From the NCBI GenBank assembly GCA_000697475.1, contig JNEU01001072.1:1-51217 (forward strand): a DNA stretch of 51,217 nucleotides, written 5' to 3'. Source of the stretch: Lichtheimia corymbifera B2541. Lineage: Eukaryota > Mucoromycota > Mucoromycetes > Mucorales > Lichtheimiaceae. The notes under the pieces are model-generated. The model saw only the letters and a program-made list of their open reading frames with translations. It made no database searches and had not been told where the DNA came from. Each line of letters starts with the position of its first letter. Position 1 is the first letter of the stretch. A program made the position numbers and the translations under genes. This document shows, piece after piece, positions 1-10,168 of the stretch.

Positions 1-598
1 AAGATATGCTCAATACAAGGTATTTATATTCTATGGAGTGAAACTACAGCTGAGATAAGACGACGGTAGACGCACCATTCATGTGCGGTATTAGATCTGT
101 TAGGCTGATAGATGAATGCTAGAGGTTTAGGATGTGTGTGAGATATCGGTGTTCCTGGTACCAAGTGGCAACCGATGTATAAGAGATATCATTTGTTCTT
201 GTCTAAGACACACATGTTGGATATTATAGGTATGATGGATAGCCTGAATAAAACATTTGATTGAGTATGGCCATGCTTCACTCGTTGAATGTGCAGGTGT
301 ACGATCCCATGCATGTATAAATGATTATTCATATTGCGAAGTGGATGAGCAAAAGTATCAAGTCGGCACCCCAGAGCAGGTTGCTGGTTACTACCATGAC
401 CAGCCTTCCTACACAGTAAATTCCACAGTAAATTCCATATGACTGGTTTGGATATTTACCCAGGAGTCTATATATCTTTACAACCTTTCATGAGCACATT
501 ACCATATCTTAATTAAGGACGATCATTTTATTTCTACAACTACAATGATTGTAATGCCCTGCTAATGTGCAAATAAAGCCTCTACCATTATTCTACTC
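1..598. other. left-edge intergenic sequence, no supported gene
   Basis: No convincing gene is seen. One open frame at 257-442 (+) codes about 60 residues but opens with TTG, has no ATG and resembles nothing I recognise. It could be the last exon of a gene starting outside the window. The right part is the 3' flank of the F-box gene that ends at 599 on the minus strand. Confidence 0.4.
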
Positions 599-2671
599 CT
601 ATATGCACCATACATCTCGTATCCTTTCCTTGAGCGCCTGAATAACCTCCGTATCAAGTCGGGACCGCCTGAGCGCCACGTAATCGAGGCGAGGGCATTG
701 TATAAGGCATAAAGTTCCCGAGATGGATTCACTCAGATCGGCCATAGTATTAAGGTATTGGAGGTTCCGACAAGCACGCAAGAGGTAAAGAACGCCGTTG
801 CATATCTTGAAGTGCCCATACGCGCCAGCACGAAGACTCAATGTATGCAAACCATGACAACCACTGGTTAACGCCTGGAACAATGGAACAAAAGATGCAT
901 CGATGGGATGGCACGAATCCAGCGTTAGCATCCTGAGAGACTTCAATCCACCGATCGATTGCACCATCATATCGTCGATGTTTACAATCCCGACCTCGAT
1001 GGTTTGCAAGAGAGATCCACCATGGTTGGCTGTAATGTTGACATGATCCTTGATAAATTGCGCAAACACTTGATCATAACCATCCGGACGATCTTTGGGT
1101 GGAAAGGTCATCAAGGTATCCGTAATGAGAGATTGAAGAGAAACGCATTGCGCCAAGGCACGCATCAAGGGTGGATAGACAGCATATCTCGCCAATATAA
1201 CATCCTTCACAAAAGGAGCACGTTGTATGACCCATGCCATCATGTCGAGGAAGAGACTGTCCTGCCTGGGATTGGACATGCACTTTACATGGATAGTGTA
1301 TAGATTGCTGAATCGAATAGAATCGTTCTTGTTCATGGCCTCATACAAAGATTGGGATCCGCTCGTGCCCACACGAAGCTGAATGAATAGTGTTTCCAAG
1401 GTATGATGATGGCTGATCAAAAGTGGTAGAATATCTTCCAAGGAATAGTTGTGCTTTTTGTTGTTGATATCTAGCTTCCGTAATCCATGACCAGGTGAAG
1501 AGGTGATACGTTCTCTTCTGAAAGTGACTTTGCTGTCACCATATCTCAGAACCTGAAGCGACCGGTATGAGGTATTGATGATAGTGACTGGCATAGAGGT
1601 GGGTACATTGGTAACATCCAGCTTTTGCAAAAAAGGGAATCGCGGTAAAATATCCAATAATAAATTGCTGTCGATAGGCTGAATCATTGGGTGCAATGTA
1701 AGTTGTAATAGTGCTGGATAGGTGTCTTCCAGTGGAGATAGTCTGACATTAGTGATGCAAGCAAGCGATACCAAATGGGGGCAACTTTTCAAGATATCGT
1801 TCAAATACAAAGGCTGGTCCAAACTTGGATAATCTCGTATAACTAACGTTGTTAACGTGCTGCCGATCGTGTGTAATGTCCTGATGCCTTCACCCACCTT
1901 GCCAAAGGCAGAACCTATTTATAATATTATAATGAGTGCATGGTTTGTGTTATATATAAGCATAATCCACTTACGTTCAATGACGAGTGATGTCAAAGAC
2001 TCAAAAGACGTGTCCTCCTTTCTTAACATGTAAAATGGAAGGTCGCAATTGAGGTACTCGATTGTTCGTACATGCTGGAAAGATTCAATAATCACTGGAT
2101 TGGTTTCTTCAAATGGAACCCCGTCTTCAATGATGGCTTGAAGCTGACCTGATTGGAAGATGGATTGACGCCATGTCGATGATACAAGCAAATACTGGCA
2201 ATACTCCTCGTATAGGCATCCAGTGAACAGTAACTCAAAGATCCGGTAATTGACATCGTTAGGTAGACACGCAATGATATCCATACTCCTTGATGATCGC
2301 TCCAACGCCGTGCTCTTCTCTTTCTCAAGCCTCTCATATAACGGATCGGTCAAAGGAACATGCTGGATGGCTGTATCATAGGCACGTGCTGCTGCCGAGA
2401 AGCATCCTTGTTGCGTATGTATGTATCCTTCACACAGGTAGCCAAGTGCTGGTGCTGGGTCCATTTGTTGCATTGTCGTAGCAATCGTCAAAGCTTGGGT
2501 GATCTTGGCACAAGCAACATACGATCGTGCCTCAATGTCGAGAGTTTGGAGATGGAGATTCAAAAGTTGTCTGCAGATGGCCTTGGAATCCGAAATGACG
2601 CGGTCGTGTTCACCTTGAGATGCAGCCATGCGTAGATCGTCGACTGCAATGGAGTCAACTGAGATCGTCAT
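599..2671 (-). CDS. TPR-like / F-box / LRR protein (family copy A), intact, two exons
   Basis: Predicted substrate receptor of an SCF (Skp1-cullin-F-box) ubiquitin ligase. The F-box would bind Skp1 and the LRR region would select the target. Exon 1 is 2671-1975 and exon 2 is 1914-599; the 60-nt intron has a GTAAGT donor and an AATAG acceptor in phase 1, giving about 670 residues. Residues about 20-125 are helical and TPR-like (ALGYLCEGYIHTQQG). The F-box is at about 130-172 (MDIIACLPNDVNYRIFELLF). Exon 2 holds irregular LRRs (LNDILKSCPHLVSL, SLRMLTLDSC). I chose the ATG at 2671 because the open frame upstream of it is not family-like. It is the most divergent copy with copy H and has the usual family length. 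The domain order matches Pof3/Dia2, but the LRRs are too divergent to claim orthology. Confidence 0.85.
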
Positions 2672-3832
2672 GTTGAGGTGGTAGCAAGAAAAGCAAAGCG
2701 AAAATTGCGGCTGAGTAGTGAACAACCACATTTGTACACCCTGTGCCCATAGACGGTGCCACTTCCATCCCTGCATCCCAAAACGATACCTCCAGCTTTG
2801 TAACACCTATACACTCACTGATAAAACCTGTTATCATTTATGATACCAAACACGCATACTACATTCAATAAAACTATGCTGGGCTCATGTTGAAAAAAAT
2901 CACGATATATGCATGTGCATGTGTAGTACAGTAACCTTTCGTGGGGTGGACTTACCTTATCTATCATCATCCTTTTCTTTGCTCTAACCATGATACTCTA
3001 TTATTGGGATCCTCTTCTACAATGAGCAAGCCTTGAGTAAAAGATTATGTTTTTAACTGCTTTCGTTAATGAAGGACCAGACGTTGCAGCATACCTTTCT
3101 TCTGAGGACCTGACATAAAGCTGTTAATGATGCCTTGCTATCTTGTGTGTTCATCGGAGCAATCTACAATAGTACACAGTTCTCCCCTTTCTCTCAAGTG
3201 GATGAGAATGCCACCAAAACTAAGGCAAAGCAATGCAATGGAACATGGTGCATGTTACACAGCAGCTGCTTTATCTTCCCACGCTGCCGCCATTCACTCA
3301 TTCTTTACGAGACCTGTAATCATCGCATCCGATTACAGTTGCGCAACTGTTTACGTTGATGGTTGCGAAAATGCACCAACGAATTCTATCGGGGTGGCCT
3401 GAAACACCTTAGATCCAGTGTCTTTAAAGCATGATCGCAACCATCGGCATATATGGTATTCACGCTCCCAACTAATACCAAGGCATACTTTGTTTTGATG
3501 CGGGTCAAAAGATGCTACCTTAACGAGTCATCCAAATGAGGCACGTCAAGCAACAATATGTATGTCATAGCCATGTGTTCATCAAGGATGATAATATGTC
3601 AGGAAGTTATTTCATTTATTGGCTCATTGAGTGATAGCATACATATGTGAATATGAAAATGTGGATCTTTTTATTATTTCCTCTTAAAAGTTCTAGTTTA
3701 GATGAATCCAGACAGCAGTTTATCAATGACGATTTTCACATCAGGTCGTTGCCTCATGAGACCGCCAATTGTATCCTTGGGGATTTTGATGAGCCAATTC
3801 TTTGGGCGGGGTTTAAAGATTTCAGCTATGAG
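2672..3832. other. intergenic sequence
   Basis: This holds the upstream region of F-box copy A and the left flank of the fold-back element. Several short open frames (for example 3127-3402 and 3647-3871, +) overlap each other in different frames and show no recognisable domain, signal peptide or splice structure. I see nothing supportable here. Confidence 0.4.
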
Positions 3833-4465
3833 TGTTGTAGGGCATTACGGGAATCAGTGCATTACGCGTAATGCCCTAGTGCATTTTGAGAATTCCGTAA
3901 TGCACTAGGGCATTTCGGTCCTCAGTGCAGATACTGTATTTTTCCAATAAACTGGCAAGCTATGAATATGAAGAAGACGTTGGCATTTTAGTGAGATGGC
4001 TGTTAAGTGCTTTTGATATAGCGTGGTGAATGATTTCAACTTGGCATCGGCTCTTTTTTTTTTGCAATGGCAGCTACTTTTCTTTCATTATCCACCACTT
4101 TCTTGATTGATGAACAAATTGCGACATTGCTGGCCTTCAGCCATACTACGACGCGTATTGTACACACGACAGTTGGTTTTTTTAATAAAAGGGAAGCACC
4201 AGGAAAAATAATATAGGTTATGGTTGCTGCCATTGCAATAGAAAAGAGCTGATGCCAGGTAGAAATCCCTCACCACGCCATGTCAAAAACACTGGTCGCT
4301 ATCTCACTAAAATGCCAACGTCTTCTTCATATTCATAGCTTGCCAGTTTATTGGAAAAATACAGTATCTGCACTGAGGACCGAAATGCCCTAGTGCATTA
4401 CGGAATTCTCAAAATGCACTAGGGCATTACGCGTAATGCACTGATTCCCGTAATGCCCTACAACA
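3833..4465. repeat. fold-back (MITE-like) element with ~240-bp inverted arms
   Basis: The left arm (about 3833-4078) is nearly the reverse complement of the right arm (about 4219-4465), leaving a loop of roughly 140 bp. The tips read TGTTGTAGGGCATTACGGG and its complement CCCGTAATGCCCTACAACA. The outer ~75 bp of each arm is itself made of small palindromes built on GCATTACG/CGTAATGC. No transposase frame is present, so it would be a non-autonomous element. The TA inside each tip could be a Tc1/mariner-type target duplication, but no longer duplication is visible. It lies about 175 bp upstream of F-box copy B. Confidence 0.8.
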
Positions 4466-4539
4466 AACCCACCCTTTTTACATCAATCCATGTTGTAGCG
4501 TAATTCAACCAGGTCATTTTTATTTAATACACACTACAT

Positions 4540-4640
4540 TGAATACAAAAAGCCTTTATCATATCACGTGCATTCTACAAAAGGGGTAAAATTATGTAAT
4601 ATGATCTCCGGATGAATAGGCGCTCAATCCTTCTTCAGCT
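4540..4640 (+). promoter_or_regulatory. promoter-proximal region shared by F-box copies B and C
   Basis: The ~150 bp before the start of copy B closely matches the sequence before copy C (10020-10168). It includes TATCATATCACGTGCATTC, with a palindromic CACGTG E-box at 4565-4570, then a GGGGTAAAATTATGTAAT block. The E-box is about 70 bp from the ATG in both genes. Retention may reflect recent duplication rather than selection. CACGTG is the bHLH-type consensus; binding here is inference. Confidence 0.45.
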
Positions 4641-6703
4641 ATGGAAGACCTCTTTTGGGTTAATCTCTGTCAACCGATCTCACTCACAGCAACTCACCAC
4701 GAATGCAACTCAATCGTTACAGAATCCACCCTTCGAATTCGACAATGCTTGACACAGTTAACCAGCTTGCTTGAAGAACGCTCATTGGCACTCTTGAAAT
4801 GCGCCCAGTTTGACATGGCTCTACGCGACACGACCGCCATTCAGAAACTCGATCCGACATTAGCCCTTGGTTACCTGCTGAAAGGAAAGGTGTACGCGTA
4901 TCATGGCCAACAACAACAAGCGATTAAGATATACGACCAAGGCCTGGCTATTGCACCTGTAATGAATGATCAGAAACAACAATGTCAACAGCAGTTATTG
5001 AAGGCCAAAGCAAATGCCGAGACGATGCAACAGAAACGCATTGATTTCATCACCCAGTTACCATTGGATATTGTTTCCACCAGCATTGTACCTTTATTGA
5101 TGGATGATGAAACGTGGAGTATAAAAAGGCCATGTCCGTATTTTCAAGTATCTAAGAGATGGCGCGAACGATTTGGACGTGACGGCAGACTATGCTATGA
5201 GGTGGATGGCAGCGAGCCGTATCCAGCTTATCTTGTTTCTTTATGCGACTGCGTTCATTCTATGGTGATCCATAATTACAATCCAGATGGTGATGGCTTT
5301 CGTCAGTTGGGACAGCTCAGTGCTTTACGACGTCTGAGTATTGCAGGTGAGTGGTGTCGTCTACATTATATACAACCCACCTTAACTCATTTCTCCGTTT
5401 TTTAAAAGGCATTTCTTCCGAAAATGGGACCAGTTTCCTCTCTTCTTTACGCAAGATTGGTGCATCATTGCAGGACATGGGAATATCATTGACACCAGGA
5501 ACCATGTTGAATGTACGAGATATCATGGAACGGTGTCCTCATCTATCAAGGCTGGTTACCTATCGAGTGGCGAGTGCAGACTTGCTATCAGCATTACATC
5601 CCTATCCACACTTGATGCAGCCTATCCCATCCCTTGTCACCCTTGAACTTTGCGCATTACGTAAGCCAGTGACCCATCAACAAGCGCTTTCATTGCTACA
5701 ACATCACCCATCATTGCAATCACTCACTCTATATCCATGCCATGATTCCAACTTCCTTCCAATGGTACACCTACATTGTCCTTCTTTGCAAAATGTGGTG
5801 ATCGGGACGCAAAAATCAATGCATGTCCCTCCACAACCATTACAGCACACGAACAACCAACGTGGCGGACTAAGATCCTTGCATATTGAAGATGAATTCG
5901 CTCAGTATTACAACATTGAAGATATTCGACAATGCATGATGACCCACAGTGTAACGCTTGAATCAGCAACTTTGAAGGTTGGCACTTTGCGTGATGATCC
6001 GGATCCACCAGCAGCAGTACAATTTCCACAATTACGACAACTGCGTTGTCCGTTACGTAGAGGCATTGATCCCGCATTATTTGGATGGTGGATACCTTAT
6101 CATGCACCAGCACTTGAACATGTGGACTTGAATATCAACACACTTGACCGATCTTCCAGGTTGTTTGAAGCGCTTTGCAACATGCCACAGATCAGATCCC
6201 TCGTCCTGAATACGGCCTTTGGTGATATGCAGCTACTTGTGCAATTGATTGAAGCAGTGGGGCGCCACGGACTCCTTGAAGAACTCGTTCTTTCTACTGA
6301 ACTGGTTTCCATGGTCTACGACGCGATGAAACATGCGATCGGCAAAATGACACATCTCAAACGTTTGTCGCTTGGAAAACTGGAGAGACTAGCCAGCCGA
6401 GAATTGTCGAATGATACCATAATCCACGTTGCCACCCATTGCCATAATTTGCGTGAATTGGACATTGAAACTTGTTGGAAACATCCCGATACTGGTTTAC
6501 TGGTTCTATCTATATTGGATCATCTTGAAATCATTGCACTCCCTGCTCGAAATCTTTCTAGTGCTGGTATTATGGCTCTGGCGAAATTTCCTCGGTTACG
6601 GCATCTCACCCTTTATGGCACAGAGCAACGGCAATTGCAGCATCCATTGGATCAATTGAAACAAACCCAGCCCCAATTGAAAATATCATGGCGTGAATAT
6701 TGA
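4641..6703 (+). CDS. TPR-like / F-box / LRR protein (family copy B), intact, two exons
   Basis: Predicted SCF substrate receptor. Exon 1 is 4641-5346 and exon 2 is 5409-6703. The 62-nt intron (GTGAGT donor, AAAAG acceptor) is phase 1, giving about 666 residues. TPR-like helices cover residues about 28-118 (FDMALRDTTAIQKLDP, YDQGLAIAP). The F-box is at about 132-175 (KRIDFITQLPLDIVSTSIVP), followed by VSKRWRERF. Exon 2 is an LRR region (CPHLSRL, HPSLQSLTLYPC, CHNLRELDIETC). The start ATG at 4641 aligns with that of copy C. The open frame runs to the normal family terminus (QLKISWREY). A fold-back element lies just upstream. It is the closest relative of pseudogene C, 3.5 kb downstream in the same orientation, so the two are a tandem duplicate pair. 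Confidence 0.88.
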
Positions 6704-7551
6704 GTAAAGATAGCATGCTATTGTATACGTATATCCCCATACTTCTCCCCTTTTCAATGCTGTTTTCAATATATATCCACATACCATACGTTGCCTTATG
6801 CTTACTGTGTAATATTGTGTCTGGGGAAATATGCATATCCAACCACATGTAACGGTATCATGTACGCCACTCGGTTTATTGTATATCTCTGCTCTACATG
6901 ATACATGTGTTTGACGATCAATGCAGCGGACGTACAAAACTCAGATGAAAGATCACTTTCTTACTCAATATGCAGGGGTGATCAAAGCAAGACATGGATC
7001 CGTAGCAGTAGTAAGATGTACATATCTGTTTAGCATGGTTGTGAAACATGGAACCTTTTCCTATTACATCGATTGACCTTGCAAGGAATACGGTTGCTAT
7101 TACAAACAAGGATGGTGGATTGCCCTTGTTAAATAGCTGCATCCGATGGCAGGTATTGACAACCTAATGATATGCAGTGATCTCCTTAAATGTACGATCA
7201 ACTCCGTAAATCCTGCACTCATTTATGGCGTATATGTACCTAGCTGATAGATCTCCCAAACGGAGATATCAAACGACCCGGAACGCCATCTCATTATTTG
7301 GAATTGGTTGTTACATGGCCGAACGCTTGGTGCTTTAAGAAGTAACGGCTCACACGCGCATACATATCATCCAAATGATATTTCAGACTGGATGTTTGGT
7401 AAGATGCTTCTATTTTACCTCGTCGACGTCGCGATAGTGATCGCCGTTATCATGCATGAACTTTAAATTTACCAAGGTGAATTTAAGGAAGATGATGTTT
7501 ACTATACAGAACCAGGGGGGAAGGGGCTCTTTCCTTTGTAAAATATAAAAG
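6704..7551. other. intergenic sequence
   Basis: This is the 3' flank of F-box copy B. Minus-strand open frames at 6606-7142 are short, overlapping and featureless. A TATAAAA at 7544-7550 directly precedes the next open frame. Nothing else is supported. Confidence 0.4.
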
Positions 7552-7878
7552 ATGCTTATTGCTGTTGTCTCATTATCAAACTATTATTTGCTCTGTGCTA
7601 CTTTCGATCCCTTGCGCTTCACACCATCTCTCATTCTACTCGGTGCTGCTTTTATATTGGGTGTCATGGTTGATGGAAATAATCCACTCACCCCAGATGC
7701 CGATGGTGCTTCCACTCCCACCAAGCCAACAGTCGACGAACATTTCAAGATGTATGGTGGTCAAGACACGCTTATCGCCGAAGAGTGTGATCCACGATGC
7801 GGCCATTTCACTGATTTCGAAAGACGTGCTGAATGTTACAGGGACTTGCAGTTACGGACCCAGGAAATTCACTGTTAG
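7552..7878 (+). CDS. possible small cysteine-containing secreted or membrane protein
   Basis: An ATG-initiated frame of 108 residues that I do not recognise. It shows two hydrophobic stretches (residues about 1-17 and 25-40, LILLGAAFILGVMV), then an acidic, Pro/Thr-rich linker and a C-terminal segment with four cysteines (79, 83, 95 and 108) ending on Cys. The architecture suggests a small secreted or anchored peptide. The N-terminus is doubtful: a TATAAAA sits immediately before the ATG, so transcription might start inside the frame, and an upstream exon or an internal intron is possible. The C-terminal part (DTLIAEECDPRCGHF) looks the most protein-like. Confidence 0.4.
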   Translation: MLIAVVSLSNYYLLCATFDPLRFTPSLILLGAAFILGVMVDGNNPLTPDADGASTPTKPTVDEHFKMYGGQDTLIAEECDPRCGHFTDFERRAECYRDLQLRTQEIHC

Positions 7879-7995
7879 CTTTTGGCACTTCTCCTATGTA
7901 ATATTGTCAGCGATCGATGCTACAGTGCTCATATACACCAACCCACATTTATCTTGCGAGAAAATCAGAAGGCTTATCGTACCATTGGAACGGCT

Positions 7996-8028
7996 TGTGA
8001 GTGTGTGTGTGCGTGTGCGAAAAAAAAA
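7996..8028. repeat. GT-rich microsatellite followed by an A-tract
   Basis: A run of GTGTGTGT/GCGTGTGCG is followed by about nine A. It has simple-sequence composition and marks the left side of the ~297-bp tandem repeat. Confidence 0.7.
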
Positions 8029-8076
8029 GATGAAAGCAAAGATAAGAAAGGTGCCGTAAGAGAGCTGAACAGGTTT

Positions 8077-8880
8077 GCATCTTTTTGCTGCATGAGTGAG
8101 TCATCTCGTATCGTGTTGGGGGTGGTAGAGGGCGTGCACATCTGATTTCTCGCCTTGCGCGTAAACAATGTTTCATTCGAGAAGACGGGGTGGTTGGGGC
8201 GCCTCCTCTCTCTCAAGATAAACGTGAACCACATGTTGCTGGTGATGATGGGATACAAAAGCATGCCACTTTTGCTCGTACATCACCTACCTATGCATTG
8301 CTCGTAATGAATACAGCTTTGGATTACAATTTTTTGTATTATACACGCAGCACCGCGTCAATCAGTGACTACACGGGCACTCTTTTTCTGCCGAGCTGTG
8401 CATGAAACTATGTCACTGTGATGGTGGTAGAGGGCGTCAATGCCTGCTTTCTCGCCTTGTGCGTAAACAATGTTTCACCCGTGATGATGGGGGAGATAGG
8501 GCGCCTCTCGTTCGAGCTATGCATGAACAACATACTGCTGGTGATGATGGAATACAAGAGCATTTCACTCTCGTTTGTACATCATCTATGCATTCCTCGT
8601 AATGAATAACAGCTTTGGATTACAATTTTTTGTATTATACAAGGAGCATTGTACCAATCAGTGACCACACGTGCACTCTTTTTCTCGCAAGCTATGCATA
8701 AAAACTATGTCATTGTTGTGATGGTAAAGGGTGTGACTATCTGATTTCTCGCCTTGGTATAAACAATGTTTCACGCGTGATGATGGGATGGGCGCCTCTC
8801 TCTTGAGGTATGCATAAATAACATGACACTGGTGATGATGGATCACAGATGCATCTCAAGCATTATCTACACATCAGCAT
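8077..8880. repeat. ~297-bp tandem repeat, about 2.7 copies
   Basis: The string TTCTCGCCTTG recurs at 8151, 8449 and 8745 with the same neighbours each time: GTAAACAATGTTTCA just after, GGGCGCCTCTC further on, then CTGGTGATGATGG. TTTGGATTACAATTTTTTG occurs in the first two units, with a period of 296-298 bp. Short frames inside (8190-8405, 8402-8602) are broken differently in each unit, so the repeat does not appear to code for protein. The copies differ by small substitutions and indels, so the array is not very recent. Confidence 0.85.
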
Positions 8881-10093
8881 TGACATAATATCTCCTGGAA
8901 GCGTATCAGGAATGTAGCGAGCTAGATACCAAAAAGGCGAAGGCTTACGGAATGGTGAATGATGGTCATTCGATTTGAAAGCAACAGCGCTCACTTTCAT
9001 GCATAACTAGAAACAAACATCCATTAGCATTTAGCATCAAGGCGTCATAAGAATGATTCTCCCCCGACCCCTTGGATACCACAAAGAATATCGAGTATCG
9101 TTCATCCCTTGCAGCACTCTTCCCTTCCATTCTCCACATGCAAATAAATGGCATATACTTGTACACCTATAACGTCTTGTCCTTTATTATTATTTTTTGC
9201 TTGTGAACAATCCTTGCAAATGGTAGAATGAACTGCATATAGAAAAAGGTAGTTTGTTCAATACATAAGATCCATTATGCTTTTTGTATCCATACCTTAC
9301 CTAGTAATCTAAGATCATGGTGTTCGTTTTTTCTTTTCATCCCAAAGTTACTGTTTTCCGAGTCAAGAGTCCTTGCAAATGGGTTGGTAGCCGCATTTTA
9401 CGCGGAATGGCCAACATCTCCTCCCAGGCTGATCTACCGGGATTCACGGAAACCATGGAAACCGGTCTAACTGAGAACCAAAGAGCCAAAGAGCTAAACA
9501 AAATCTTAGTATCCTACCTCGTCACTGGCTGCTCCCAATGCACTCCTTTGGATCTCCCAGTCCCTGTAGACAAACAAATGAGTGTTAAAAGTGACACAAC
9601 GAAATTGACTTACTTTGGGCAAAAACGGAGAAGTATGGATAACACGAAGTCATTGCGGGTCGATCGAATGCGTTGCGAGCAAAAGGAGGCGGTTGCCAAG
9701 GGAACGGCAGTAATTTCTCTCTGGTCGCTATGCTGCTGACTTTGACGTTGAAGCCTTCCATACAGGTATAAGAATTGGAGTTGTGTACTAGAAAACTGCG
9801 GAAGAGCAAAGAACGTGTTGCTGAAAACTTTTCAGTTATATTACGTTCCAGTCGGTTCTTCAAGTGAGTTCCCTGGGTGGGTAAGGCCTCTGGGCGAAGG
9901 GGGTGTATAAGTTACTCTGACCATCTGCTGGATCTGCCCCCATTTTCTGAGTGATAACAAGGTCATGAATAGACTTTTGAAGAATCATGGTTCTGACACT
10001 TGAAGCCATCCTTTTACATCAATCCATGTTTTAGCGCAGTTCAATCATATCATTTTTATTCAATACACACTACATTGCATATATGTATCATAT
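8881..10093. other. intergenic sequence with a weak unrecognised frame
   Basis: The best frame is 9317-9739 (+), which opens with ATG and codes 140 residues with no domain I recognise. A second frame after 9725 reads a short sensible peptide (AADFDVEAFHTGIRIGVVY) before stopping. This may be a decayed or spliced gene, but I cannot reconstruct one. The right end, from about 10020, matches the upstream region of F-box copy B. Confidence 0.3.
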
Positions 10094-10099
10094 CACGTG
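10094..10099 (+). promoter_or_regulatory. CACGTG E-box upstream of F-box copy C
   Basis: This palindromic CACGTG sits about 70 bp before the ATG at 10169, at the same relative place as in copy B. The surrounding ~150 bp is also shared. The duplication therefore included the proximal promoter. Function is inferred from consensus only. Confidence 0.4.
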
Positions 10100-10168
10100 C
10101 ATTCTACAGTGGGGTAAAATTATGTAATGCGACCTCCGGGTGAATATGCGTTCATTGTTTGTTCAGCT

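Noticed and set aside
959..1303. 114-codon plus-strand frame
   Set aside because: It lies antisense inside the LRR exon of F-box copy A, has no domain, and is a shadow of the real gene.
5724..6113. 129-codon minus-strand frame
   Set aside because: Antisense to the LRR exon of copy B. The reading follows the complement of repeated Leu codons and shows no features of its own.
8001..8881. tandem repeat as a CRISPR-like array
   Set aside because: Units are ~297 bp with no short repeat/unique spacer pattern, and the genome is eukaryotic.
9317..9739. 140-codon plus-strand frame as a gene
   Set aside because: No recognisable domain, homologue in the window, splice structure or promoter. Kept only as part of the intergenic description.
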